A stretch of 64,000 nt of DNA from Aminipila sp963524205 (GTDB taxonomy: Bacteria > Bacillota > Clostridia > Peptostreptococcales > Anaerovoracaceae), in the NCBI GenBank assembly GCA_963524205.1, contig CAURED010000007.1:109686-173685 (forward strand), written 5' to 3'. Positions within the stretch are counted from its first letter, which is position 1. Each line of letters begins with the position of its first letter. The position numbers were made by a program, and so were the translations under genes. The notes beneath the pieces are model-generated. The model ran no database searches. It was given only the letters and a program-made list of their open reading frames with translations, and was not told the DNA's origin. Positions 51,839 through 60,975 of the stretch are shown one piece after another.

Positions 51839-53509
51839 ATGAAAGAATTTACTATTTTAAAATTTCTGGATAAAATCAGTTTTCTTTTTAAATCCTTTGG
51901 GATTGACTATCCTGTTATGAGAAAAATTCTGCAAATTAAATTTCTTATGGATGAGAGAAGAGTTCCCACAGTTTTGATGGACGGAAAAAACCGTGAATCT
52001 AAAAATTCCTTTAGATCAGCATTAGGAATGTATATCTTGATGGGGGTTTTTATTGGATTATTTATGATTCCCTCATTCCCTTTATTTTTTAAAATGAACG
52101 TTGTAATTGGTATAATTATCTTTATGATTATGACTACTATGATTTCAGATTTCTCCGCTGTGCTTCTGGATGTTAAGGAGAAAACCATTTTATTGTCCAG
52201 GCCAGTAGATGCCAAAACATTAAGTGCAGCAAAATTAATCCATATTATTGTTTACTTGTTCAGCATAACAATGGCTATAGCAGGGGGAGCTCTTATAATA
52301 GGGCTGATTCGGTATGGAGTTTTGTTTTTCCTTTTGTTTTTGTTAGAAATTGTGTTAATTTGTGGCTTTTTAATTTTATTTACAGCACTTTTTTACTATG
52401 CAGTTATTACTGTTTTTAGTGGTGAGAAGTTAAAGGATATTATTAATTATTTTCAAATAGTGCTGACAATCTTCATGACAGTAATGTACCAGTTTACAGG
52501 AAGAATATTTGCAGTTTCAAATATGAACATAAGCATTACACCACATTTATGGCATTTTCTCTTACCATCATCATGGTTTGCTGCTCCATTTATGCTACTT
52601 ATAGAGAAAGATTTTAACCGATATTACATTATACTGAGCCTGATTGGAATTATTGTTCCTATCATAACCATAACCTTATATATTAAGGTTGTTGCACCTC
52701 GTTTTGAAAAGAATCTTCAGAAACTGAATAACAGCGGCAGCTTTAACAAAAAGAATGTGAAAAGAGAATCCTTCCAAAGAACAGTTTGTAACATCCTTTG
52801 CCGTAAGCCGCTGGAAAAAGTTTTTTTCAGGTTTACGTTGCAGATGTTAGACAATGAAAGAAAATTGAAACTCAGAATATATCCGAACCTTGTTTTTTCG
52901 GTAATATTTCCGTTTATTTTCCTTCTTAATTTTTTCACAGGAGAGCAGTCATTTTCAGATGTATTTGCAGAACTAGCCAGTGGAAGGTATTATCTTTATT
53001 TGTACTTCTCCGTGGCGTTGCTTGCCTCACTATTTTCCATGATTAGTTTAAGTGAAAATTACAAAGGCGCATGGATTTACAAGGCTCTACCTGTTGACAG
53101 CCCTGTTATGGTAATGAAGGGTGCATTTAAAGCATTTTTGGTTAAATATATTGCCCCAATTTATTTGTTTATAAGCTTGATTTTTATTGTTCTGTTTGGA
53201 TTGAAGATATTACCTAGTTTAGCTTTAATATTTCTTAATTTAGTCATATTGATGCTTACAATGTTCTGCTCTTCAAAAAGAGAATTACCTTTTTATAAAG
53301 ATTTTCAATACACTCAAAATGGCAGTAATGCAGGTAAGGTGTTTTTTTCATTTGTATTATGCGCAGTGGCTGCGGGGGTTCACTATTTAGCTTTAGTATT
53401 TAATCCGTATGGTTTAGCCATAAATATAGGCATATCACTGATAATTGCAATTGTTTTGTGGCATTATAGCTTTAAATTTTCCTGGAAAGACATGGCTGAA
53501 GATATTTAA
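51839..53509 (+). CDS. Large ABC transporter permease
   Basis: A 556-residue protein with about 12 hydrophobic segments in two groups (about 60-235 and 365-550) separated by a polar loop. The region FSVALLASLFSMISLSENYKGAWIYKALPVDSPVMVMKGAFKAF resembles large exporter permeases paired with this type of ATPase. It starts directly after the ATPase stop. What it exports is not evident. The final segment ends the transporter set before the GyrI-like gene. Confidence 0.75.
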   Translation: MKEFTILKFLDKISFLFKSFGIDYPVMRKILQIKFLMDERRVPTVLMDGKNRESKNSFRSALGMYILMGVFIGLFMIPSFPLFFKMNVVIGIIIFMIMTTMISDFSAVLLDVKEKTILLSRPVDAKTLSAAKLIHIIVYLFSITMAIAGGALIIGLIRYGVLFFLLFLLEIVLICGFLILFTALFYYAVITVFSGEKLKDIINYFQIVLTIFMTVMYQFTGRIFAVSNMNISITPHLWHFLLPSSWFAAPFMLLIEKDFNRYYIILSLIGIIVPIITITLYIKVVAPRFEKNLQKLNNSGSFNKKNVKRESFQRTVCNILCRKPLEKVFFRFTLQMLDNERKLKLRIYPNLVFSVIFPFIFLLNFFTGEQSFSDVFAELASGRYYLYLYFSVALLASLFSMISLSENYKGAWIYKALPVDSPVMVMKGAFKAFLVKYIAPIYLFISLIFIVLFGLKILPSLALIFLNLVILMLTMFCSSKRELPFYKDFQYTQNGSNAGKVFFSFVLCAVAAGVHYLALVFNPYGLAINIGISLIIAIVLWHYSFKFSWKDMAEDI

Positions 53510-53570
53510 TAAGACATACTGTTGTCATATTTAGTGTGATATGCTAAATAAAAAAGGAGTCAATACAATA

Positions 53571-54173
53571 ATGAAACACGAATGGAAAAAACACGAAAAA
53601 GAGTTATACAGCCCTAAAACTGAAACACAGTTATTAGCGGTTTCTAAGCAAAAGTTCTTTGCAATAAAAGGGGTGGGAAATCCTAATAATGAAGATTTCG
53701 CTGAAAGAATAGCCGTACTTTACTCTTTGTCTTATGCGGTCAGAATGATGCCTAAATCTGGTTTTACGCCGGAAGGATATTTTGAATATACAGTTTATCC
53801 TCTTGAGGGTGTTTGGGAGGAATGTGATATGACAAATAAAGACAGCTATGCTTATACGATTATGATTAGACAGCCAGATTTTGTTACATCTAAAATAGCG
53901 GAGATGGCTTTACAGATAGCAAAGAAGAAAAAGCCACAGCCATTATTAGATGAAACGTATTTTTGTGAAATAGAAGATGGGCTGTCAGTTCAAATTCTGC
54001 ATAAGGGTGATTATGATGATGAACCTTTTAGTTTTGAAAAAATGCTGGAGTTTATGAAAGAAAACGGCTTTACACGCAAATTAAATAACCATCGTGAAAT
54101 CTATCTTTCAGATGCAAGAAAAGTTGAGAGGGATAAATTAAAGACGATTTTACCATATACTATAACAAAGTAA
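53571..54173 (+). CDS. GyrI-like small-molecule-binding domain protein
   Basis: A 200-residue protein of the GyrI-like family. ATG at 53571 follows AAAGGAG; the in-frame ATG at 53541 is not well placed. It begins MKHEWKKHEKELYSPKTE and contains QKFFAIKGVGNPNNEDFAERIAVLYSLSYAVRM, then YFEYTVYPLEGVWE and a C-terminal KLNNHREIYLSDARKV. Stand-alone members bind small hydrophobic compounds. Its position behind a transporter suggests a link to drug sensing or binding, but that is inference. Confidence 0.82.
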   Translation: MKHEWKKHEKELYSPKTETQLLAVSKQKFFAIKGVGNPNNEDFAERIAVLYSLSYAVRMMPKSGFTPEGYFEYTVYPLEGVWEECDMTNKDSYAYTIMIRQPDFVTSKIAEMALQIAKKKKPQPLLDETYFCEIEDGLSVQILHKGDYDDEPFSFEKMLEFMKENGFTRKLNNHREIYLSDARKVERDKLKTILPYTITK

Positions 54174-54196
54174 AATGAGCAATATAAAGATGGGAG

Positions 54197-54240
54197 GCAC
54201 TTCATGTTGAAAAATCTACATTTAGAGGTGCTATTTTTGT
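54197..54240 (+). terminator. Terminator after GyrI-like gene
   Basis: GCACTTC and GAGGTGC pair (one G-U), extended by ATGT/ACAT with a small bulge, and a T-rich tail follows. It lies 24 bases past the stop codon. Confidence 0.6.
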
Positions 54241-54297
54241 TTATAACCTATATGGATGTGACCACATGAGAATTGCAGAGGAAAAAGGAACATGTAA

Positions 54298-54362
54298 TGT
54301 CGAATTTTGTCTAAAAACTGAGACGCCTTTTCCTTGGAATGACGAATAATGAGGAATATACT
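54298..54362 (+). promoter_or_regulatory. Promoter with tandem Spo0A-like boxes, copy B
   Basis: TGTCGAA (54298-54304) and TGTCTAA (54308-54314), then TTGGAA (54334-54339), a 17-base spacer and TATACT (54357-54362). Every spacing equals that of copy A at 50158-50222. It serves the membrane protein gene at 54418. Confidence 0.65.
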
Positions 54363-54417
54363 AATAATTGGACGATAAAATCATTGTACCAGTAATTTCT
54401 AAAGAAGGTGATACCAT

Positions 54418-55101
54418 ATGAATCTATTATTTTTTTTATTGGCCTTTGCGTGCTTAATAGGCTTAGTTGTTGGTTTAATCAAACCGGTGCTGGCTATAAA
54501 GTGGGTGCCAGAAGAAGAAAAGACTAGAAGGAGCGTTCTAAAGTATTATGGGATAGGGCTGATTTTATTTTTTATCTTGTTTATAGTGAGCATAGACAGC
54601 TCGGACGGTGAAAAAACTACCTTAGATAAACCTGAGATTACAGCAGAACAAACCATGACAGAAGATGAAAAAGCAGCAGTAGATTTAGATGTAAAGATAG
54701 CCGATTTAGGAGATGTGGAGTCTATTACATTAGATAATTCAGCCGATGTACAAGCAGTAAGGAATAATTATGAAGAATTAACATTGGCTCAAAAGATTCT
54801 GGTAACTAAACTTTCTATTTTAACAGAGATGGAGAAAAAGGTAGCAGATCTTCAAGCAGCAGAAAATCAGGCAGTATTAGAATCTCAAGCTGCAACTTCA
54901 GCTCAGGCAGCAGCTGAAGTACAAGATAAAGTGGAAACCGCGGAGCAGAGCCAGAGCAATGAATATACAGTATATATAACGGAAACTGGAAGTAAATATC
55001 ATAGAGATGGCTGCAGGTATTTAAAACAAAGCCAGATTTCAATTTCGAAATCTAATGCAATAAACCAGGGATATACACCTTGCAGTATCTGTAATCCATA
55101 A
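54418..55101 (+). CDS. Membrane protein with C-terminal Cys/His metal-binding motif
   Basis: A 227-residue protein. Two hydrophobic segments lie at residues 2-20 and 42-59. Residues 65-180 are acidic, Ala/Glu/Gln-rich and probably coiled. The end reads YITETGSKYHRDGCRYLKQS and GYTPCSICNP, the H-x3-C...C-x2-C pattern found at the end of several extracellular nuclease and lipoprotein families, similar to Ada-type zinc sites. Function is unknown. It shares its promoter type with the Yip1/ABC operon 4.1 kb upstream. Confidence 0.7.
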   Translation: MNLLFFLLAFACLIGLVVGLIKPVLAIKWVPEEEKTRRSVLKYYGIGLILFFILFIVSIDSSDGEKTTLDKPEITAEQTMTEDEKAAVDLDVKIADLGDVESITLDNSADVQAVRNNYEELTLAQKILVTKLSILTEMEKKVADLQAAENQAVLESQAATSAQAAAEVQDKVETAEQSQSNEYTVYITETGSKYHRDGCRYLKQSQISISKSNAINQGYTPCSICNP

Positions 55102-55318
55102 AAGAAAAGTTTCTAAGTCATAAGATAGGTAAGGGCTACTCAAAATGGTTATTTAGTTAATAAATGCTTATACAGGTATAGATAGATAATGAACGTTAGA
55201 TTATAGCAATAATATGCAGCTAGAGTAAGTATAGATTTGGCATACAGTGCGAAACTCAGTCAAGTGAACATTATAGTGATAACACATAACTTAAAACTTT
55301 TGTAAAGGGGAAAATGAT

Positions 55319-58063
55319 GTGGATATAAAAGAAGTAATGATTCTGGTTAAGGGGGAAGATAAAACCGAAGAAATAAGAAATATCGAATATGACCACGAAA
55401 ATGAGAAAGTCAAAATTACTTATCGAGGCGTAAGTGACATTTATTCATATAATCAGAACAATGTGGTTGTTATTAATAACCCGAAAGTAATCGAACTAGA
55501 TGGACAAGTCGCTTATATGGATGGTATGCCTGTCTATGAACCGCAACTTATTCTGGACTTCGGAGAACGTATTCGAATCATCCAATATAACGGTGGATAT
55601 AGTACAGTAAGGCCACAGTCTTTTTCGCTGATTAAGGATGGAGCCATCAATCAGGATGCCCAGCAAATACTAAACTATCTAACGGATATCTCTCAATACA
55701 CTTCAGACAATTCGGAAGAAGAGGCTTTTTTGAAACGGGAAATGGAGCAACTTACGTTTATTCACCCGGAAAGTGTACTGAGCTGTTACCTGAACCAACA
55801 GACGATGGAATTGCGAGTTCCCGACACCAACAGTATCATTTTTCCATTTCATTTTAACCTAAGTCAAAAATCTGCACTTGAAAATGCACTTACAAGCTCT
55901 ATTTCAGTTATCGAAGGACCGCCGGGTACTGGCAAAACTCAGACAATCCTAAATCTTATTGCAAACCTCGTAGCGGTTCAAGGAAAAAGCGTAGCAGTTG
56001 TGTCTAACAATAATGAGGCAGTTAAAAACGTCATTGAAAAGATGGCCAAGCAAGGCTACGGCTTCCTAACAGCCTTGCTAGGCAAAGGAAGCAATCAAGA
56101 TACCTTTTTTACAAATATGCCTATAGCTCGAGTGGATGGATGGGACTGCGAAGAAGAAAAAGTAGAGTTGATTCAACAAATTGAAGCTCTGAACATTAAG
56201 CTGAACCAGTTATTGAAGATAGACCGCAAACGGGCGCAGCTTTGGCAGGAGATTCGAGCTTGGCAGTTAGAACAGGAGCATTTTGAGGAATACTATGCCA
56301 GACAGAATGTCCAAGAAATAGGAAAGCTTCCCCTGTTTAAGGCAACTCCGGACCGAATTATTTCCTTCCTAGTTGAAACTTCTTTTGAGAAAGAACGGAG
56401 TCAATTCAATCGGGTGCTATATAAACTAAAGCTGCTCTTTAAATATGGAGTGTTTGATCACAAAAAGCTACAGCAACAAGAATTATCTATTTTGTTGTCA
56501 CTTCAGAGGGAATTTTACCAGCAGCAGATTCAAAGGTTGGAAAGCGAAATAGCTGTCCTAGAAAGCAAATTGGATGGCGCCTCGTTTAATGTGCTGATTG
56601 AGAAGCATCAGCAATATTCTGAAAAGCTGTTCCGCAAGTATCTATATCAAAGCCATAGTAGACTGAAAGAGCCTAATTTTACCAAGAAGAACTTTAAAGT
56701 GAGGTTTCAGGAGTTTATTCAAACATTCCCGATCATCCTCAGTACAACACATGCATTGCGTCGGTCTATTCCACAGAATTATCTATTGGATTATGTCATT
56801 ATTGACGAGGCTTCTCAGGTGGATATTCTCACTGGCATACTGGCTTTTTCTTGTTGTCGAAATGTAATTATTGTGGGTGATGTGAAGCAACTTCCTCAAA
56901 TTACTGATAAAAAAATTGAGCCAGTGCTGAAAACATCATCGCCTAATCCTGTATACAACTATTTTCAGCACAATATCCTGTCATCAATTATTAGCCTCTA
57001 TGGAAGCAGTTTGCCCCGCGAAATACTGCGGGAGCATTATCGCTGCCATCCCCAGATCATTGAGTTCTGTAACCAGAAATATTATAATGGTGAGTTGATT
57101 CCATATACTAGCTCAAGTCTGGGGGAGTGCCCTTTAGTACTTTACAAAACCGCTGAAGGAAATCATATGCGTCGAGTTACAAGGGACGAAAAAAAGGGAA
57201 GCTATAATCAACGGGAGATTGACGTCATAGTTGAGGAAATCATAAAAAATCCAGCTCTTGAGGAGAATCGTGAAAATATCGGCTTCGTTACCCCTTATCG
57301 CAAGCAGGCCAACAAGGCAGGGCAACTGCTACCCAACGGAATTGAAAGCGATACGGTACATAAATATCAGGGCCGGGAAAAGAATGTCATGATTATGTCC
57401 ACCGTGCTAGACAGTAGCCGGGATGGGCAGATGGGGCTTACATTTGTGGATGACCCGCAGATGATCAATGTGGCTGTTTCCCGAGCTATAAAGCAGTTTG
57501 TGTTGGTGACGGATCACGACCTTTTTTTCAAGAGGGGCAAGGATATTGGCGATTTAATTCGATACATCCAATATAGCACCCTTGACGACAACGTAATTGA
57601 GAGCAACATCGTATCGATTTTTGATTTGCTTTACCAACAGTATTCTAGCAAGTTGATTCCGCTGAGAGCCAAGATGGATAAAAGCGTTCGGTATCAGTCG
57701 GAAGAAGCTCTCCGTGTGCTGCTGGAGGAGATACTCGCGGAGCCGCAAAATAACCGGTATAGATATGTGCATGGGATGTTGCTGCGGAATCTGCTGAACA
57801 ACGTGGGTTTGCTCACTCCTGAAGAGTTGAATTTTGTCAATAACAGGGCGTCGCTGGATTTTGTTGTGTATTATAAGCAGGATAAGGCCTGCGTTCTTGT
57901 AGTTGAAGTAGATGGCTTTGCCTTTCATGAAAATAACCCGGATCAGAAACGCCGTGACGCATTGAAGGATGCGATTCTAGCCAAATATGGAGTACCCTTG
58001 TTAAGGTTACCAACTAATGGCAGCAGGGAGCGGGAGAAGATAGAAAGAATGCTAAGTGAGTAG
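55319..58063 (+). CDS. SF1 (Upf1-like) helicase with C-terminal PD-(D/E)XK-type nuclease
   Basis: A 914-residue protein. It starts at GTG 55319 after AAAGGGG; no in-frame ATG fits. Residues 1-170 form an uncharacterised N-domain. The helicase has Walker A EGPPGTGKTQT (about 200), a long coiled insert (about 285-430), Walker B DYVIIDEASQVD (about 492), GDVKQLPQI, EHYRCHPQI, and the late motifs GFVTPYRKQANKA and VNVAVSRAIKQ. The end holds SLDFVVYYKQDKACVLVVEVDGFAFHE and KYGVPLLRLPTN, a DUF2726/Vsr-like nuclease core. G and C are more frequent than in neighbouring genes, which suggests transfer. A role in nucleic-acid defence is plausible but unproven. Confidence 0.8.
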   Translation: MDIKEVMILVKGEDKTEEIRNIEYDHENEKVKITYRGVSDIYSYNQNNVVVINNPKVIELDGQVAYMDGMPVYEPQLILDFGERIRIIQYNGGYSTVRPQSFSLIKDGAINQDAQQILNYLTDISQYTSDNSEEEAFLKREMEQLTFIHPESVLSCYLNQQTMELRVPDTNSIIFPFHFNLSQKSALENALTSSISVIEGPPGTGKTQTILNLIANLVAVQGKSVAVVSNNNEAVKNVIEKMAKQGYGFLTALLGKGSNQDTFFTNMPIARVDGWDCEEEKVELIQQIEALNIKLNQLLKIDRKRAQLWQEIRAWQLEQEHFEEYYARQNVQEIGKLPLFKATPDRIISFLVETSFEKERSQFNRVLYKLKLLFKYGVFDHKKLQQQELSILLSLQREFYQQQIQRLESEIAVLESKLDGASFNVLIEKHQQYSEKLFRKYLYQSHSRLKEPNFTKKNFKVRFQEFIQTFPIILSTTHALRRSIPQNYLLDYVIIDEASQVDILTGILAFSCCRNVIIVGDVKQLPQITDKKIEPVLKTSSPNPVYNYFQHNILSSIISLYGSSLPREILREHYRCHPQIIEFCNQKYYNGELIPYTSSSLGECPLVLYKTAEGNHMRRVTRDEKKGSYNQREIDVIVEEIIKNPALEENRENIGFVTPYRKQANKAGQLLPNGIESDTVHKYQGREKNVMIMSTVLDSSRDGQMGLTFVDDPQMINVAVSRAIKQFVLVTDHDLFFKRGKDIGDLIRYIQYSTLDDNVIESNIVSIFDLLYQQYSSKLIPLRAKMDKSVRYQSEEALRVLLEEILAEPQNNRYRYVHGMLLRNLLNNVGLLTPEELNFVNNRASLDFVVYYKQDKACVLVVEVDGFAFHENNPDQKRRDALKDAILAKYGVPLLRLPTNGSREREKIERMLSE

Positions 58064-58183
58064 TAACCAAGATAAATGGTAATCCCATTATGTTTATGAA
58101 AAGTATACAATATTAATATTTAGATTATGGATTATTTATATAATCCAGCAGAGCAATAAATCAGAATTTGAGGTAGAAATGTT

Positions 58184-58549
58184 ATGGACAAATATACAAG
58201 AGAAGAATTAGAAGAGGCTCTACAAATTCTTTCTTCAATTATCAGTAGATGTGAAAAAATACAGCCCAAATTTGTGGAGGGTACCTCTCAGCACACACTC
58301 CTTAAGAACAGGATAAAAGCATTGTATATTTCCAAATCATTGATAACGGACGAAAATGTTATGGACAAATATATAAAAGAAGAATTGATAGAAGCACTAC
58401 GGCCCGTATCTTCAATTATCAGTAAGTGCGAAAAAGCACAGGAAAAACTTGCGGAAGGTACCTCTAATGGTACCCGTTTCAAGAAGATGATAAAAGCGAT
58501 GTATATTTCAAAATCATTAATAACAGATGAAATTAGTAAAAGAGGTTGA
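58184..58549 (+). CDS. Small protein of two tandem ~59-residue repeats
   Basis: A 121-residue protein built of two copies of one unit. Unit 1 begins MDKYTREELEEAL at residue 1 and unit 2 begins MDKYIKEELIEAL at residue 60. Both contain SSIIS(R/K)CEK, a Gly-Thr-Ser step and IKA(L/M)YISKSLITDE. At the DNA level the second copy starts at 58361, exactly 177 bases after the first. I recognise no family. Charged helical text suggests a small cytosolic, perhaps dimer-like, protein. GAGGTAG-type ribosome site precedes it. Confidence 0.7.
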   Translation: MDKYTREELEEALQILSSIISRCEKIQPKFVEGTSQHTLLKNRIKALYISKSLITDENVMDKYIKEELIEALRPVSSIISKCEKAQEKLAEGTSNGTRFKKMIKAMYISKSLITDEISKRG

Positions 58550-58634
58550 ATTGCAGTTTATCGGTAAGATTATGAGCATATGAAAGCGGAGGACTGATTC
58601 CTTATCAGCAACTTTTCGTTAGCTAATATTAGCA

Positions 58635-59030
58635 ATGGATAATATTCTTTGCCAAAAATTCAATGCACTTGATGAATATGATGAAAACCGTTTACCCATA
58701 ATTAAAGAATTTATTACAGGAATAGGGGAAAAGTACTATTTTCAAGGTCCAATACAATTTAATTACGGGGTTCATACTTATATCGGTGAAAATTTCTTTG
58801 CTAACTTTAATACTACAATTTTAGATGATGGAAGAATTTACATTGGGGACAATGTTATGTTTGGGCCTAATGTATCGCTGATGGCAACATCACATATTGG
58901 AAATAATGTTGTAATCTGGGCCGGTAGCATTATTATAAAAGACATACCGGACAACTATCTCGCATACGGTAATCCTTGCAAGCCAATCAGATTAATTACA
59001 GAAAAAGATTCAAAGTCGGATTTGTTGTGA
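58635..59030 (+). pseudogene. Internally deleted maltose/galactoside O-acetyltransferase
   Basis: The 131-residue frame has left-handed beta-helix text of the Maa/LacA family: GVHTYIGENFFANFNTTILDDGRIYIGDNVMFGPNVSLMATSH. It then jumps directly to IGNNVVIWAGSIIIKDIPDNYLAYGNPCKPIRL. Intact relatives (about 185-200 residues) have some 40-45 residues between these parts. The N-terminus is also short and there is no ribosome site close to the ATG. The frame is kept, so recent in-frame loss or a shortened protein are both possible; a working acetyltransferase seems unlikely. Confidence 0.65.
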
Positions 59031-59102
59031 TAAATTACAAAGGTGTAAATGATGTAAATTGAAAAATGTTAAAAAACACAGAAGAAGGGAGAAAAAATAA
59101 TT

Positions 59103-60218
59103 ATGGGTAGAGCAGGTGGATCAGGCAGCGGCCGCGCAGGTGGAGGTCATTCCTTTGGTGGAGGACATTCTGGAGGAGGGAGGAGCTCATTCGGCGGTGG
59201 AAGGAATAGCTCCGGAGGTTCAACAAGTAGGAATAGTTCGGGAGGATTATTTAGCAGTAAACCAAGTAGGAGCACATTTGGCAGTAAGCCCAGTGAAGGA
59301 AATTCGTTTGGTGGAGGTGGCTTCTTTTTTAACAACAAACCTCCTAAGCAAACTACAAGAACGATAATTATAAATAATTCAAATAACAGCACCCATTCAT
59401 CTGATGACCGTACATATAATAATAGTAGTTCCTCAATAACTGGACTTGGATGTGGTTTTTTAGCATTTATTGTTGTGATGGCGTTACTTATAACAACTGT
59501 TATATGTGTAGGTTTTTTAGGAGGTAAAGATGATAGCAGTTCGGATATTACGATATCCACGGTAGAAAGAGAGCCATTACCAGCAGGTTCAGTAAATGAA
59601 ACGGAGTATTATACAGATGAGTTAAAGTGGATAGGCAATAAAACAGAGCTGGAAAAAGGAATGAAAAATTTTTATAAAGAAACTGGTGTTCAGCCTTATT
59701 TATATATTACAGACAATGTAAATGGAGAACATATCACGGATGAGGAACAGCTGGCAGATTATTCAGAGTTATTGTATCAAAATCTATTCACGGACGAGGC
59801 ACATATGCTATTGGTATTTTATGAATACGATGGTGATTACGCGGATTATTATCTATGTGGTTCTCAAGCAAAAACAGTTATTGACCGTGAAGCAGGAGAT
59901 ATATTATTAGACTATGTAGACAAATATTATTATAATGAAGATATAACAGATGAAGAGTTCTTTAGTACAGTTTTTGATAAAACAGCAATAAGAATAATGA
60001 CGGTAGAAAAATCACCATGGCCTAAGGTATGGATGGCATTAATAATATTGATGATAATAATAGTAATAGCTGTATTCTTGATTAAACGTAAAGAACAAAA
60101 AATCAAAGAAGCAGAGCAGGATGCCAAGATCTTAGAAACTCCTTTAGAAGAATTCGGAGATGATGATGAACTGGAAGAATTAAAAAAGAAATATGAAGAC
60201 ACTTATTCAAAAGAATAA
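59103..60218 (+). CDS. Gly/Ser-rich membrane protein with TPM-like extracellular domain
   Basis: A 371-residue protein. Residues 1-115 are rich in Gly, Ser and Asn. One membrane helix follows at about 117-142. The next domain, ELKWIGNKTELEKGMKNFYKETGVQPYLYITDN through HMLLVFYEYDGDYADYYLCGSQ, resembles TPM-type domains. A second helix lies at about 300-322, then an acidic, helical tail. It lies 35 bases before a pspA homologue, a pairing seen with other TPM proteins, so a membrane-stress role is likely. GAAGGGAG precedes the ATG. Confidence 0.7.
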   Translation: MGRAGGSGSGRAGGGHSFGGGHSGGGRSSFGGGRNSSGGSTSRNSSGGLFSSKPSRSTFGSKPSEGNSFGGGGFFFNNKPPKQTTRTIIINNSNNSTHSSDDRTYNNSSSSITGLGCGFLAFIVVMALLITTVICVGFLGGKDDSSSDITISTVEREPLPAGSVNETEYYTDELKWIGNKTELEKGMKNFYKETGVQPYLYITDNVNGEHITDEEQLADYSELLYQNLFTDEAHMLLVFYEYDGDYADYYLCGSQAKTVIDREAGDILLDYVDKYYYNEDITDEEFFSTVFDKTAIRIMTVEKSPWPKVWMALIILMIIIVIAVFLIKRKEQKIKEAEQDAKILETPLEEFGDDDELEELKKKYEDTYSKE

Positions 60219-60253
60219 TTTAGAAATCTGTTAACCATTAGGGAGGAAAAGAA

Positions 60254-60928
60254 ATGAGTATATTAGTAAGATTTAATGAGATTGTAAAGGCAAATATTAA
60301 TGCAATATTGGATAAGATGGAAGACCCATCAAAAATGATTGACCAATATCTGATTGATATGAAACAGGATTTAGCTGATGTTAAAAGAGAAGCTGCAAGT
60401 GTAATGGCAGAGGAAACCCGTACTAAGAGATTAGTGGATGAGAACAAGGAGGAAGTAGAAAAATACATACAATTAGCTAAAAAAGCATTATTAGCGGGAA
60501 ATGAGGCAGATGCCAAGATATTTCTTGAAAAGAAAACTCAGATTGAGAGTGAGGGAACAAGGTTAGATACTGTATATATGGCAGCTCATGAAAATGCTGT
60601 TAAGATGCGTCAGATGCATGATAAATTAACAGCTGATATTGAGGAACTAAATTCTCGCAGAGAAGCAATTAAAGCAAAAGTAGCAGTGGCTAAGACACAG
60701 GAAAAAGTTAATAAATTTACTTCTGGCATTGATAAAGTACAAGGAACAATGGGAGCTTTTGACCGAATGGAAGAAAAAGCTGATAGAATGTTAGATGAAG
60801 CAAATGCAATGGCAGACTTAAACACAGAACCTGTAGATGAAGCTAAAACATTGGAAGAAAAATATTCAACGGGTGAATCTGATGTGGATGCTGAATTGGC
60901 AAAACTAAAAAGTGAATTAGGAATGTAA
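60254..60928 (+). CDS. pspA: PspA/IM30 (ESCRT-III-like) membrane-stress protein
   Basis: A 224-residue, almost wholly helical protein. MSILVRFNEIVKANINAILDKMEDPSKMIDQYLIDM is the usual amphipathic start, and long coiled segments follow through residue 150 with EAKVAVAKTQEKVNKF-like text. PspA-type proteins coat and repair damaged membranes. It follows the TPM-like protein, with AGGGAGG before its ATG. A hairpin terminator lies 8 bases downstream. Confidence 0.9.
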   Translation: MSILVRFNEIVKANINAILDKMEDPSKMIDQYLIDMKQDLADVKREAASVMAEETRTKRLVDENKEEVEKYIQLAKKALLAGNEADAKIFLEKKTQIESEGTRLDTVYMAAHENAVKMRQMHDKLTADIEELNSRREAIKAKVAVAKTQEKVNKFTSGIDKVQGTMGAFDRMEEKADRMLDEANAMADLNTEPVDEAKTLEEKYSTGESDVDAELAKLKSELGM

Positions 60929-60935
60929 AAATATT

Positions 60936-60975
60936 CAAAGGCATCGGAATGAAAAATCTGATGCCTTTGCCATTT
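60936..60975 (+). terminator. Terminator after pspA
   Basis: A 10-bp stem (CAAAGGCATC with GATGCCTTTG) extended by GA/TC across a mismatch, followed by a modest T-rich tail. Confidence 0.65.

Noticed and set aside
59147..59560. 137-residue Pro/Leu-rich minus-strand frame
   Set aside because: It is the complement of the Gly/Ser-rich coding region and has no independent support.
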